Of a stretch of DNA of 64,000 bases, positions 47,217-57,344 are shown piece by piece. The notes beneath the pieces were generated by a model. It worked only from the letters and a program-made list of their open reading frames with translations. It was not told the origin of the DNA and ran no database searches. Made by a program: the position numbers and the translations under genes. The stretch is from Actinokineospora diospyrosa (GTDB taxonomy: Bacteria; Actinomycetota; Actinomycetes; Mycobacteriales; Pseudonocardiaceae): positions 248,001-312,000 of the forward strand of contig NZ_JAMTCO010000005.1 of NCBI RefSeq assembly GCF_024171925.1, written 5' to 3'. Position 1 is the first letter of the stretch; each line of letters opens with the position of its first letter.

Positions 47217-47290
47217 CGGGCTGTGGCGCAGCTTGGTAGCGCATCCGCTTTGGGAGCGGAGGGTCGCAGGTTCAAATCCTGTCAGCCCGA
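47217..47290 (+). tRNA. tRNA-Pro(UGG)
   Basis: A 74-base tRNA: acceptor CGGGCTG/CAGCCCG with discriminator A, D arm GCGC-AGCTTGGTA-GCGC, anticodon stem TCCGC/GCGGA with loop TTTGGGA giving anticodon UGG, and T arm GCAGG-TTCAAAT-CCTGT. It decodes CCA. Confidence 0.97.
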
Positions 47291-47592
47291 CGGACGATGG
47301 GCGGCCCGTGTCCACGGAGAACGTGGACCGGGTCGCCCGTTTGTCGTTCTGGGGGGCGACCCCCCAGACCCCTACGGTGCGGCAGGCGCCGGAACCGGCG
47401 TGGCTCGCTCGGGCCTATCGGCCCGTTGTGTCGAGCGTGTAACCAATGGGGTTGTCGCCCACGGTGCGGCAGCCTGGACCCAGCATGGTCGCTTGGCCTT
47501 CGGTCGTCGCGTGTGGGGTGGCAGGGGGAGATGGGGGCGGGAGGTCGCTTCCCGCGGGGAAGTGCGATCCATCTGCCCCCTGCCGGGTCTGG
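47291..47592 (+). other. 302-bp region 3' of tRNA-Pro with a G/C hairpin
   Basis: No gene is supported. At about 47350-47373 TCTGGGGGGCGACCCCCCAG forms an 8-bp hairpin and is followed by ACCCC, the same design and orientation relative to the tRNA as the repeats 3' of tRNA-Arg. A second weaker pairing, GTCCACGG/CCGTGGAC-like, lies near 47305-47325. The rest shows nothing I recognise. Confidence 0.5.
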
Positions 47593-47979
47593 CTAGCAGT
47601 CCCGCAGCTCCGGGGACTGGTTGAGCAGCTGGCCGCGCGGCGAGATGAACGCGCGGTAGCGGTCGCTGTCCACCGCGGAAGGCGTGAACGCGGCCACCCG
47701 GTGGCAGTTCTGGAAAGCGAGCTTCACGCCGAAGTGGCGCTCCAGCCCACCGCGGATCGAGTCCGAGGCCAGCGCGCGCAGCAGCTGCCCGCGTTCGGCC
47801 TCACTGGGCGGCGGCACCTCGTTGTCGGCGAACCCGCTGCCGTCGACCGAGGTCGCGACCGACGAGATCACCTCCCAGGCGTAAGGCAGCGAGTCGCGCA
47901 CCACAGCGATGAAGTCCGCGTCGTCCACCGGTCCGGCTTCGGCGCGCGCCAACAAGTCAGCGGGCACATCGAGAGACAT
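47593..47979 (-). CDS. SCO5389 family protein
   Basis: A 128-residue conserved actinobacterial protein. The family pattern is clear: MSLDVPADLLARAEAGPVDD, VRDSLPYAWEVISSV, FADNEVPPPSEAERGQLLRA, LASDSIRGGLERHFGVKLAF and the C-terminal FISPRGQLLNQSPELRDC. ATG 47979 follows GGAGGTG at 4 bases; an in-frame upstream ATG has no such site. No membrane segment or catalytic motif. Function unknown. It is divergent from the luciferase-like gene across a 163-base gap. Confidence 0.82.
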   Translation of the reverse strand: MSLDVPADLLARAEAGPVDDADFIAVVRDSLPYAWEVISSVATSVDGSGFADNEVPPPSEAERGQLLRALASDSIRGGLERHFGVKLAFQNCHRVAAFTPSAVDSDRYRAFISPRGQLLNQSPELRDC

Positions 47980-48142
47980 CCGCACCTCCAGGTCACAGGG
48001 CGGCCGAGCCGGGGGAGCGGGCCGCGAGTACTGCGTACCGCGTTCGTTGAACACCGGACAAGACCCGCCACCGGAACGGCCCAGTACCGATCACCCTGCC
48101 GCCGCTTGCCCGCGGGCCACTGACCCGGTACCAGCCGGAAGC

Positions 48143-49147
48143 GTGAAACTCGGAGTCTTCCTCCTCGCCGCCAGGTTCCCCGGACAGACGGACACCGATG
48201 CCCTCCGCCGGACGGTTGACATCGCCGTCGCCGCCGACCGGGTCGGGCTCGCCGACGCCTGGGTGGCCGAGCACCACTTCATGCCTTACGGCACTTGTCC
48301 GGACGCCATCACCCTCGCCGCACACCTACTCGGCCGCACCACCCGAATCGACGTCGGTACGGCCATCAGCGTTCTCACGACAGCCCACCCGGTAGCCCTA
48401 GCCGAGCGCGCCCGGCTCCTGAGCATCGTCAGCGGCAACCGCTTTCGGTTGGGCGTGGGCCGGGGCGGTCCATGGGTGGATCTAGAGGTGTTCGGGTCGT
48501 CTATAGAGCGCTACCAAACCGGCATGCCTGCCGCGCTCGATCTGCTCCTTCGAGCGCTGCGCGAGTCAACTGTGGAGGGAAACGCCAACCATCCATTTCG
48601 GTCAGTTCCGATCGTGCCAACCCCAACGGCTCCACCAACTCTTCACCTCGCCTGCACCTCACTAGCGACAGTTGAGCTTGCCGCCGCCCGAGGTGTCCCG
48701 ATGCTCCTCGGGATGCACATGACAGACGACGAAAAGCGCGCCTTCGTCGACCACTACCGAGCCTCCGGTGGACCTGCCGACGCCGACCACGTCTCTACGG
48801 TCGTGGTGCACATCGCTGACACGCGCGAACAGGCCGTCGCGGAGGTCATGGCCGCCGCGCCGGGGTGGCTCCAACAGGGGCTCGCCGCCCACGTCCGGGT
48901 CGACGGCGGCCCCGGCCCGAGTAGAGATCCAGTGGCGTACGCCCGGTACCTGTGCGACCTTCACCCCATCGGCGACCCGGCTTTCTGCGCTCATCGGCTC
49001 CGCGACTCCAGCCACCGGTCCGGGATCGACCACGTGATCGCGTTGGTCGAGGTGACCGGCTCCACCGGGCACGCGTTGCGCACCCTCGGCGAGCTCGGCG
49101 CGGGGCAGGCGACCCCGCCGGGGTCCGACCTGGGCAAGCTCGCCTAG
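48143..49147 (+). CDS. LLM-class flavin-dependent oxidoreductase
   Basis: Luciferase-like monooxygenase fold protein of 334 residues: KLGVFLLAARFPG at the N-terminus, WVAEHHFMPYG (family His), RIDVGTAISVLTTAHPVALAERA and the flavin-binding SGNRFRLGVGRGGPWVD. It uses FMN or F420 as cofactor; actinobacterial relatives use both. GTG 48143 is assigned from the family start; the Shine-Dalgarno sequence (GGAA) is weak. It precedes tig by 128 bases in the same direction but is functionally unrelated. Confidence 0.86.
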   Translation: MKLGVFLLAARFPGQTDTDALRRTVDIAVAADRVGLADAWVAEHHFMPYGTCPDAITLAAHLLGRTTRIDVGTAISVLTTAHPVALAERARLLSIVSGNRFRLGVGRGGPWVDLEVFGSSIERYQTGMPAALDLLLRALRESTVEGNANHPFRSVPIVPTPTAPPTLHLACTSLATVELAAARGVPMLLGMHMTDDEKRAFVDHYRASGGPADADHVSTVVVHIADTREQAVAEVMAAAPGWLQQGLAAHVRVDGGPGPSRDPVAYARYLCDLHPIGDPAFCAHRLRDSSHRSGIDHVIALVEVTGSTGHALRTLGELGAGQATPPGSDLGKLA

Positions 49148-49275
49148 ACTCGGGGGCTGATCCAGGCCGTCCGCGTCCGACCGGGCTGGACTCGGGAACG
49201 CCCCAGCTGGGCCGCCCCGCCACCACCGCTAGGCACTACCGCTGTTGCCGTAGTCAGTCGCACGAGGAGAACACG

Positions 49276-50649
49276 TTGAAAAGCACCGTCGAGCAGCTGA
49301 GCCCGACGCGGGTACGGATCAACGTCGAGGTGCCGTTCGACGAGCTCAAGCCGAACTTCGACCGCGCGTACCGCAAGCTCGCCAGCCAGGTCCGCATCCC
49401 GGGCTTCCGCCCGGGCAAGGCCCCTGCCCGCGTCATCGAGTCCCGCATCGGCCGCGCGCCGGTGCTCGACGAGGTCGTCAACGAGGCGATCCCGGCGAAG
49501 TACATGGAGGCCGTCACCGCCGGTGAGGTCAAGGCCCTCGGCCAGCCCGACATCGAGGTGACCAAGCTGGAGGACGGCGACCACCTCGCGTTCACCGCCG
49601 AGGTCGACGTCCGCCCCGACATCACCATCCCCGCCTTCGGCGAGTTCTCGGTCACCGTCGAGGACCTCGAGCTCGCCGACACCGAGGTCGACGAGCAGCT
49701 CGACGAGCTGCGCGCCCGCTTCGGCACCCTCACCGGCGCCACCCGCCCGGTCGAGGACGGCGACTTCGTGTCCATCGACCTGTCGGCCACTGTGGACGGC
49801 CAAGAGGTCGAGGACGCCAAGACCAGCGGCCTGTCCTACCAGGTCGGCTCCGGCGAGCTGATCGACGGCATCGACGAGGCCCTGCTCGGTGCCGAGGTCG
49901 GCGACACCAAGAACTTCACCACCGCGCTCGTCGCCGGTGAGTTCGCCGGTCGCGACGCCGACGTGTCGGTCACCGTGCAGTCGGTCAAGGTCCGCGAGCT
50001 GCCCGAGGCCGACGACGACTTCGCCCAGCTGGCCAGCGAGTTCGACACCATCGACGAGCTGCGCACCGACCTGCGCGAGCGGCTCACCAGGGTCAAGCGC
50101 ATGCAGCAGGGCGTGCAGGCCCGCGACAAGGTGCTCGACGCGCTGCTGGAGACCGTCGAGGTCCCGCTGCCGGACAAGGTCGTGGAGGCCGAGGTGTCCT
50201 CGCGCCAGCACGACGCGGTGCACCCGTTCGACCACGACGAGGCCAAGCTCGACGAGTACCTCGCGACCCAGGACAAGACCCGTGAGGACTTCAACGCCGA
50301 GGTGCTCGCCGAGTCGGAGAAGTCGGTCAAGACCCAGCTCATCCTCGACGCCATCGCCGAGGCCGAGGCGGTCCAGGTCAGCGACGCCGAGCTGACCGAG
50401 CGGATCATCTACCAGGCCCAGCGCTTCGGCATCAGCCCGGACGAGTACGTGCAGCGGGCCCAGCAGTCCGGCCAGCTCGGCGCGATCTTCGCCGACGTGC
50501 GCCGCGGCAAGGCCCTCGCCTCGGTCGTGCGCCAGGCCGAGGTCGTGGACGCCTCGGGTGCCAAGGTGGACCTCTCCGAGCTGTTCGGCGCCCCGGACGG
50601 GGAGCAGGCGGCGGAGGAGACCCCGGCCGAGGAAACCGCGGCGCGGTAG
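49276..50649 (+). CDS. tig: Trigger factor
   Basis: Ribosome-associated chaperone and prolyl isomerase of 457 residues. The N-terminal domain has the ribosome-binding signature GFRPGKAP near residues 44-51; the FKBP-type PPIase domain covers about 150-240 (VEDGDFVSIDLSATVDG); the long helical C-domain follows and ends in an acidic Ala/Glu tail. TTG 49276 has GAGGAGA 5 bases upstream and gives the usual start L-K-S-T-V-E-Q-L. It stands directly upstream of clpP1, clpP2 and clpX, a common folding-degradation arrangement. Confidence 0.97.
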   Translation: MKSTVEQLSPTRVRINVEVPFDELKPNFDRAYRKLASQVRIPGFRPGKAPARVIESRIGRAPVLDEVVNEAIPAKYMEAVTAGEVKALGQPDIEVTKLEDGDHLAFTAEVDVRPDITIPAFGEFSVTVEDLELADTEVDEQLDELRARFGTLTGATRPVEDGDFVSIDLSATVDGQEVEDAKTSGLSYQVGSGELIDGIDEALLGAEVGDTKNFTTALVAGEFAGRDADVSVTVQSVKVRELPEADDDFAQLASEFDTIDELRTDLRERLTRVKRMQQGVQARDKVLDALLETVEVPLPDKVVEAEVSSRQHDAVHPFDHDEAKLDEYLATQDKTREDFNAEVLAESEKSVKTQLILDAIAEAEAVQVSDAELTERIIYQAQRFGISPDEYVQRAQQSGQLGAIFADVRRGKALASVVRQAEVVDASGAKVDLSELFGAPDGEQAAEETPAEETAAR

Positions 50650-50676
50650 CCACCCGGACGGGTGCAGGAGGCGTGA

Positions 50677-50687
50677 CGCTCTTAGCG
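50677..50687. promoter_or_regulatory. Putative ClgR operator upstream of clpP1
   Basis: CGCTCTTAGCG; on the minus strand it reads CGCTAAGAGCG, which fits the ClgR consensus CGCTNANNGCG known upstream of clpP1P2 operons in Corynebacterium, Streptomyces and Mycobacterium. It lies about 100 bases before the clpP1 start, a usual activator distance. Confidence 0.6.
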
Positions 50688-50787
50688 AAAGTGGGCGGTG
50701 TCGGGAAGTCGGCGCCGCCCGCCTTCGTTACTGTCGGTCTAGTAGAGATCAGTAGTACGCAGGCAGACTTGGAGAAGGCAGGCAGAC

Positions 50788-51393
50788 GTGACGCAGCACC
50801 TCTCGCCCCATATGCGGTCCACCGCGGGGCTAACCCTGAACGACTCGGTGTACGAGCGGCTGCTCCGTGAGCGCATCGTCTTCCTCGGCTCCGAGGTCGA
50901 CGACGAGATCGCCAACCGCATCACCGCGCAGCTGCTGCTGCTCGCCGCGGAGGACCCCGAGCGCGACATCACCTTCTACATCAACTCTCCCGGTGGCTCC
51001 GTCACCGCGGGCATGGCGATCTACGACACCATGCAGCTGATCGAGCCGGACGTGGCCACCTGGGGGATGGGTCTGGCGGCATCGATGGGCCAGTTCCTGC
51101 TCGCCTCCGGCACCCCGGGCAAGCGCTACGCGCTCCCGCACGCCCGGATCATGATGCACCAGCCCTCCGCCGGGGTCGGTGGTACCGCTTCCGACATCGC
51201 CATCCGCGCGCAGGTGTACGCGAAGTGGAAGTACGAGATGGCGCTGATCACCGCGCAGCAGACCGGGCAGACGGTGGAGAAGGTCACCGCCGACGCCGAC
51301 CGCGACCGCTGGTTCACCGCGGAGGAGGCCAAGGAGTACGGCTTCATCGACCACGTGGTGAGCCGCGCGGCGCGCGTGGGCTCGGCGAACTGA
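50788..51393 (+). CDS. clpP1: ATP-dependent Clp protease proteolytic subunit ClpP1
   Basis: ClpP serine peptidase of 201 residues. The triad is Ser99 (GLAASMGQF), His124 (MMHQPSAG) and Asp173 (ADRDRWF). With ClpP2 it is expected to form the mixed ClpP1P2 tetradecamer that degrades substrates fed by ClpX or ClpC. GTG 50788 is the best-placed start. The 138-base gap after tig contains the ClgR-like site, which suggests its own stress-responsive promoter. clpP2 begins 36 bases downstream. Confidence 0.96.
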   Translation: MTQHLSPHMRSTAGLTLNDSVYERLLRERIVFLGSEVDDEIANRITAQLLLLAAEDPERDITFYINSPGGSVTAGMAIYDTMQLIEPDVATWGMGLAASMGQFLLASGTPGKRYALPHARIMMHQPSAGVGGTASDIAIRAQVYAKWKYEMALITAQQTGQTVEKVTADADRDRWFTAEEAKEYGFIDHVVSRAARVGSAN

Positions 51394-51429
51394 TCCCGGC
51401 CGCGGACGCAGAGAAAACAGGAGCACCTC

Positions 51430-52068
51430 GTGAGTGAGATCCACGTTCCGCACCTCCCGCAGTCCCGCTACGTGCTGCCGTCCTTCGTGGAGCGCACGAG
51501 CTACGGGCCCAAGGAGTCCAACCCGTACAACAAGCTGTTCGAGGAGCGGGTCATCTTCCTCGGCGTCCAGGTCGACGACGCCTCCGCCAACGACGTCATG
51601 GCGCAGCTGATCTACCTGGAGTCGACCGACCCCGACCGCGACATCACGATGTACATCAACTCCCCGGGTGGCTCGTTCACCTCGTTGATGGCCATCTACG
51701 ACACGATGCAGTACGTCCGGCCCGACATCCAGACCTTCTGCCTCGGCCAGGCCGCCTCCGCGGCCGCGGTCCTACTGGCGGCGGGCACCAAGGGCAAGCG
51801 GTTCGCGCTGCCCAACGTCCGGGTGCTCATCCACCAGCCCTCCACCGAGGGCGTCTACGGCCAGGTCTCGGACCTGGAGATCCAAGCCGCGGAGATCCAG
51901 CGGGTGCGCGCCGCCCTGGAGATCACCCTGGCCAGGCACACCGGCAAGGACGTCGACCAGGTGCGCCGCGACATCGAGCGGGACAAGATCCTCACCGCCG
52001 ACCAGGCCAAGGAATACGGCATCATCGATGAGGTCTTGCCCTACCGGAAGCTCTCCACCCAGAGCTGA
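51430..52068 (+). CDS. clpP2: ATP-dependent Clp protease proteolytic subunit ClpP2
   Basis: Second ClpP peptidase of 212 residues. Triad Ser110 ([11 protein letters not shown]), His135 (LIHQPSTEG) and Asp185 (IERDKILTA). The N-terminal propeptide-like extension ([14 protein letters not shown]) is as in actinobacterial ClpP2. It is 36 bases from clpP1 with GGAG before the GTG start, so the two form an operon. In mycobacteria ClpX docks mainly on the ClpP2 ring. Confidence 0.96.
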   Translation: MSEIHVPHLPQSRYVLPSFVERTSYGPKESNPYNKLFEERVIFLGVQVDDASANDVMAQLIYLESTDPDRDITMYINSPGGSFTSLMAIYDTMQYVRPDIQTFCLGQAASAAAVLLAAGTKGKRFALPNVRVLIHQPSTEGVYGQVSDLEIQAAEIQRVRAALEITLARHTGKDVDQVRRDIERDKILTADQAKEYGIIDEVLPYRKLSTQS

Positions 52069-52383
52069 GTGGGCGAAATCCCTCGGCTGAGGCGGTGGTC
52101 GGTCGAAAAGACCCGACACGCGAGCCGTGGACGGCCTACCGTGTTCGACTAGGTTCGGGGCCCCGGCCCCGACACCGGGTCGACACCCGCAGTGCAGCAA
52201 TCGGCTCGCGTCGGCGCCTGCTTCTCCCGCTTCGGCGGGGTTGGCGGGTACCGTCGAGGGCAACGGTCGCGACCGGCCCGGTCACGCGTGGTCTCTGACC
52301 CGTGTGACCCGGGCCCGGCCGGGCCGGACACACAGCCAGGCGCACCGCCCCGGGTGCGCCGGAGGGGACAGAGGTCAGCGGTC
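52069..52383 (+). other. Gap between clpP2 and clpX
   Basis: 315 bases without a supported gene. A GGAGGGGACAG Shine-Dalgarno-like region lies about 12 bases before the clpX ATG. I see no clear -10/-35 pair or hairpin, although the length suggests clpX has its own promoter. Confidence 0.4.
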
Positions 52384-53676
<1,293 letters not shown>

Positions 53677-53691
53677 TTCTCTTCCCCCCAC

Positions 53692-53726
53692 AAGGCCGCC
53701 GCACCCCCTCCGGGTCCGGCGGCCTT
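53692..53726 (+). terminator. Terminator of clpX
   Basis: Perfect 10-bp arms, AAGGCCGCCG (53692-53701) and CGGCGGCCTT (53717-53726), with a 15-base loop, 15 bases after the clpX stop. Confidence 0.8.
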
Positions 53727-53759
53727 CTGGCGTGCCCCCACTCCTCCAGCTCCCCCCAC

Positions 53760-53857
53760 TTATCCACAGCCCCCCGCCCACCCGCCCCGCCGTCCTGCCT
53801 CTCTCCGATAGGCTGTACATCGGGGGCAGCTCGGCCAGTTTGATCTTGCAACCCCCG
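53760..53857 (+). other. DnaA-box / promoter / hairpin module, third copy
   Basis: TTATCCACAG (53760-53769), TAGGCTGT (53809-53816) and a hairpin CGGGGG (53821-53826)/CCCCCG (53852-53857) enclosing CAGTTTGATCTTGC (53836-53849). The order, spacing and 14-base loop sequence match the module at 39901-40002. Another TTATCCACA lies at 53937-53945. The module sits between the clpX terminator and a broken minus-strand gene. Confidence 0.5.
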
Positions 53858-53970
53858 TCCGACCTGCGGCTCCACCCGAACCCCGCCGCCAAGTCCCGCA
53901 CCCCCACACCCCACCGCGCGCCCCGCCCACCGCGAGTTATCCACAGCCCTCGGTCCGACACCCACCACCC

Positions 53971-54225
53971 TCAGCCCTGACCGCCAACCCCCGCGACCGC
54001 CCGGAGGTCCGCCATCGCGGCCGTCGCCGTCGCGATGAGGTGGTTGAGGCTCTCCTCGCTGAAGACCAACTCAACGAGGTCGTCGAGTTGGCTGCCGAAA
54101 TGCAGGGACACGTCGTCCCGGCTGACGGCTACGAGATCGGTGCCCTACGTCAACACCGCTCTTAGCGCGAACCGCGTCTTCCACCGCAGCGTGGCCGAGC
54201 TAAGAGACGTCACCGTCACCGTCAT
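53971..54225 (-). pseudogene. Small gene interrupted by an in-frame amber codon
   Basis: The minus strand reads as one 84-codon frame, from ATG 54225 (or GTG 54219 with GAGG 5 bases upstream) to TGA 53971, broken only by TAG at 54147-54145. The parts are SLSSATLRWKTRFALRAVLT, then after the stop GTDLVAVSRDDVSLHFGSQL and FSEESLNHLIATATAAMADL, which look like genuine helical protein. Either the gene was inactivated by one substitution (TCG to TAG is possible), or the amber is read through. A GTG 45 bases after the amber could restart translation. I recognise no family. Confidence 0.45.
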
Positions 54226-54252
54226 CCTCAACGAGCCGCGCACACCCGCGAC

Positions 54253-55137
54253 CTACCCCTGGTCGGCGGCCCTCGGCGCGTGCTTGCCCAGGAAGTCCAG
54301 CACCGACGGCACCACACCCCGGTAGAACGAGTCCCCGTGCCCACCGGGTCCCGTGTACGCCACCTCCGGCCGCGCCAGCCGGATGAACTTGCGGGTGCCC
54401 TCGATGAAGTGGTCCTCGGTCCCGCACCAGATCCCGACCGGCGTCTGCCCCAGCTTCTCGACGTTGCGCAGCGGGTCCAGCGACGCCCACTCGAGGTTGT
54501 TCTTGAACGCCCGCCGCGTGCTCATCTCGCGCCACGACATCAGCAGGCCCGGTGAGATGGCGGACACCGCGTTCAGCGGGCGACCCAGCTCGTTGCGGCG
54601 CCGGGCGTAGAGCAGCGCCCCGAACCCGCCCATCGACACCCCTGCGCACGCGAACGGCTGCGGTGCGAGCCCCCGCTGCGCCAGCCACCGGGGGATCTCC
54701 TCCAGCAGCATCCCCATCGAGTTGTCGCCGACGTGGTTCTCGTGCCAGTAGTTGTCGCCGCCGTCGACCGCGACGAAGGCGAACGGCGGCAGCGAGCCGT
54801 CGGCGACCCGCTTGGCCAGCGTGCGGGCGAGACCGGTGGGGGCGGCGCGCCGGGCGTTGCCGCGCAGGCCGTGCAGGAACAGGCAGACGGGCAGGTTCCG
54901 GTCCGGCCGCTCCTCGGGCAGGATCGTGACCAGGTCGATCTCGGCGCCACGGGCCGCCGAGCGCACCCGCTCGGTGCGGATGACCGGGTCCACCCCGCCG
55001 AGGGTCTCGGCGAGCGCGTTGAGCACCGGCAGCGTCCCGCTGGCCGCGCCGAGCGCGATCCCGGCGGTCGTGGCACCAGCGGCACCGGCGACGAGCAGGG
55101 ACCGCCTGCTCACCCGCGCCTTGCCCAGTCCCGCCAT
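54253..55137 (-). CDS. Tat-exported alpha/beta-hydrolase, esterase D family
   Basis: A 294-residue secreted esterase. The N-terminus carries a twin-arginine signal (VSRRSLLVAGAAGATTAG). The hydrolase core has FLHGLRGNARRA (oxyanion region), nucleophile Ser168 in AGVSMGGFGALL, acid Asp in GTEDHFIEG and His in GGHGDSFYRG. The fold matches the esterase D / antigen 85-like group (PF00756), which in actinobacteria includes mycolyl- and acetyl-esterases. GGGGAGGAA precedes ATG 55137. It is transcribed after the CoA-transferase with a 131-base gap. Confidence 0.88.
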   Translation of the reverse strand: MAGLGKARVSRRSLLVAGAAGATTAGIALGAASGTLPVLNALAETLGGVDPVIRTERVRSAARGAEIDLVTILPEERPDRNLPVCLFLHGLRGNARRAAPTGLARTLAKRVADGSLPPFAFVAVDGGDNYWHENHVGDNSMGMLLEEIPRWLAQRGLAPQPFACAGVSMGGFGALLYARRRNELGRPLNAVSAISPGLLMSWREMSTRRAFKNNLEWASLDPLRNVEKLGQTPVGIWCGTEDHFIEGTRKFIRLARPEVAYTGPGGHGDSFYRGVVPSVLDFLGKHAPRAADQG

Positions 55138-55268
55138 GGTTCCTCCCCGAGCACCCGACGGACCCAGAGCCCCCCTGGGTTCGTCCCTCACCTCAATCGT
55201 GTGAGACGCGCCGGACGTTTCTCGGTTCAGACACACAGGGTCGCATTCGTGTTCCCCCGCCCGCCCGT

Positions 55269-56447
55269 TCAGACCAGTGGTGTCGCCGAAGTCACCCCCC
55301 GCGACCGCAGGTCGGCGATCTTGTCCACCGGGTACCCGAGCCACGCCAGCACCGCGTCGGTGTGCTCGCCGAGGGCGGGTACCGGTGCGGCTTCCCAGGT
55401 CAGGCCGTCTACCGGGGGTCGGAGCAGCGGTGTCACCCCACCGGGGACGGGCACCTCGGTCCACCGCCCCCGGGCGACCAGTTGCGGGTGTCGGGTCAGC
55501 TCCCCGACCGGTCGGGTCCGGGCGGCGGGGACGTCCGCTCGATCCAGATCCGCGAGTAGCTCGTCAGAGTCCACCTGATCGAAGTAGGTCTGCAACTGGG
55601 CGTGCAGCTCCGCCCGGTGCTCCACCCGCCCGGCCACGGTCTCGAACCGCGCGTCCGGTGCCAGCGAGACCACCGCGCACAGCCGCCCCCACTGCCCGTC
55701 GTTCTGCACCGCCAAGTGCACCGCCCCGCCATCCCGGCAGGTGAACGGCCCGTACGGCGCGATCGTCGGGTGATGCGCCCCCACCCGCTCAGGGTCCTTG
55801 CCGGTCCCGTGCGCATAGAGGGCGGGCTGGTGCATCCACTCCGCTAGCGCCTCCATCAACGTCAACCGCAGCGTGGCACCTTCACCGGTCTTAGAGCGCC
55901 CCAGCAGCGCCGCTAGAACCGCCGCATGAAGTTGGGTCCCGGCGGCGATATCAGCCACTGAGATCCCGGCGCGAGCCATAGAGGACCCGTCCCCAGTAGC
56001 CGCAACCAGCCCGGTCTCAGACTGGATCAACGCGTCGAAGGCCTTCCGGTCGCGATAAGGGCCGCCATCGCCGTAGGAGGACAGTTCCGCCACGATCAGC
56101 CGCGGAAACGCCGAACGCAGGGTGTCGGCGTCCAGCCCAAGCCTGCGCGCCGCACCGGGGGAGAGGTTGCACATCACGACGTCCGCCCGCGCGGCAATGG
56201 CGGTGACCACTGCGGCCCCGTCGGGATGCTTGAGATCAACCGTGAGCGACTCCTTGCCCACGTTCGTCCAAGCGAAGTAGCTCGACACGTCCCCACAGGC
56301 GCGGTCGTAGTGCCGGGCGAAGTCGCCGGACCCGGGTCGCTCTACCTTGATGACTCTTGCCCCAAGATCCGCCAGCAGCCTTGTTGCGTAAGGCACGGCT
56401 ACCGCTTGTTCCAAGCTCAGCACGACCAGGCCGTCGAGCGGTCTCAC
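55269..56447 (-). CDS. CaiB/BaiF family CoA-transferase (class III)
   Basis: A 392-residue class III CoA-transferase. Family features: LDGLVVLSLEQAVAVPYATRLLADLGARVIKVERP at the N-terminus, SYFAWTNVGKESLTVDL, catalytic Asp in RKAFDALIQSETGL, and TLMEALAEWMHQPALYAHGTG. It moves CoA between carboxylic acids; the substrate is not evident. Its GTG start overlaps the fdhD stop (GTGA), so the two are translationally coupled, although a functional link between them is not obvious. Confidence 0.9.
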   Translation of the reverse strand: MRPLDGLVVLSLEQAVAVPYATRLLADLGARVIKVERPGSGDFARHYDRACGDVSSYFAWTNVGKESLTVDLKHPDGAAVVTAIAARADVVMCNLSPGAARRLGLDADTLRSAFPRLIVAELSSYGDGGPYRDRKAFDALIQSETGLVAATGDGSSMARAGISVADIAAGTQLHAAVLAALLGRSKTGEGATLRLTLMEALAEWMHQPALYAHGTGKDPERVGAHHPTIAPYGPFTCRDGGAVHLAVQNDGQWGRLCAVVSLAPDARFETVAGRVEHRAELHAQLQTYFDQVDSDELLADLDRADVPAARTRPVGELTRHPQLVARGRWTEVPVPGGVTPLLRPPVDGLTWEAAPVPALGEHTDAVLAWLGYPVDKIADLRSRGVTSATPLV

Positions 56448-57265
56448 ACGACCCGCCCGTCGCCCGTGTAGAGGTTCATGGTCTCGCCGCGCAGGAAGCC
56501 GATCAGCGTCATCCCCTGCTCGTCAGCCAACTCCACGGCCAACGACGATGGCGCCGACACCGCTGCGAGCACAGGCACGCCCGCCATCGCGGCCTTCTGA
56601 ACCAACTCAAAGGACGCCCGCCCCGACACCAGCAGCACGGTCTCGCGCAACGGCACCAAACCCTCTTGCAGTGCCCACCCCAGCACCTTGTCGACAGCGT
56701 TGTGCCTACCGACGTCCTCCCGCACTACCAGCGCCGTACCGTCCGAAGTGAACAGCCCAGCCCCGTGCAGCCCTCCTGTACTACCGAACAGCTTCTGCTT
56801 CTCCCGCAACACATCCGGTAGCCCTGACAGCATCCCAACCGAAATCCGTATCTCATCCGCGGCGGGGGAGTACCGAGTCTTCAACCGAACCGCGTCCAAA
56901 GCAGCCTTACCGCAAACCCCACAAGACGACGTCGTGTAGAAGTTCCGCTCCACACCGGGATCCGGCGGCGGCACCCCCTCCGCCAACGCGATGTCGAGCA
57001 CGTTGTACGTGTTGCGCCCCTGATCGTCCACACCGTCGCAGTACCGCGCGATCGCGATGTCCGCGCGATCCCCGATGACCCCTTCGGTCAACAGGAACCC
57101 GTGCGCCAACTCCACGTCGTGCCCCGGGGTCCGCATGGTGACCGCCAGTGCCCGCCCGCCGACCCGGATCTCCAGCGGCTCCTCGGCCACCAGCGCGTCC
57201 GGCCTGACCCGCCGACCTTCCGGTCCTACCCGCACCACCGGCCTGCGCACCGTCACCCGTCCCAT
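56444..57265 (-). CDS. fdhD: Formate dehydrogenase accessory sulfurtransferase FdhD
   Basis: A 273-residue FdhD, which transfers sulfur from a cysteine desulfurase to the Mo-bis-MGD cofactor of formate dehydrogenase-type enzymes. The active-site loop is Cys115 and Cys118 in SSCGVCGKAA. Also present are GGLHGAGLF, VVREDVGRHNAVDKVLG and LVSGRASFELVQKA. ATG 57265 is chosen because TAGGCT, a -10 box, lies 7 bases upstream and relatives begin M-G-R-V-T-V-R-R; an in-frame start eight codons upstream lacks support. A likely client, an FdhF/YdeP-type oxidoreductase, is partly encoded at the right edge. Confidence 0.95.
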   Translation of the reverse strand: MGRVTVRRPVVRVGPEGRRVRPDALVAEEPLEIRVGGRALAVTMRTPGHDVELAHGFLLTEGVIGDRADIAIARYCDGVDDQGRNTYNVLDIALAEGVPPPDPGVERNFYTTSSCGVCGKAALDAVRLKTRYSPAADEIRISVGMLSGLPDVLREKQKLFGSTGGLHGAGLFTSDGTALVVREDVGRHNAVDKVLGWALQEGLVPLRETVLLVSGRASFELVQKAAMAGVPVLAAVSAPSSLAVELADEQGMTLIGFLRGETMNLYTGDGRVV

Positions 57266-57344
57266 GGCCCCCAGCCTAGGTCCGCGCACAGCAGAAAGGC
57301 CGCCCCCCGGCGCCTGCGTTCGTCGGGGAGCGGCCCGCTCTGGG

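Noticed and set aside
54035-54325. Plus-strand 96-codon frame after clpX
   Set aside because: It is antisense to the more protein-like minus-strand gene with an amber codon and runs into the esterase gene; no ribosome binding site.
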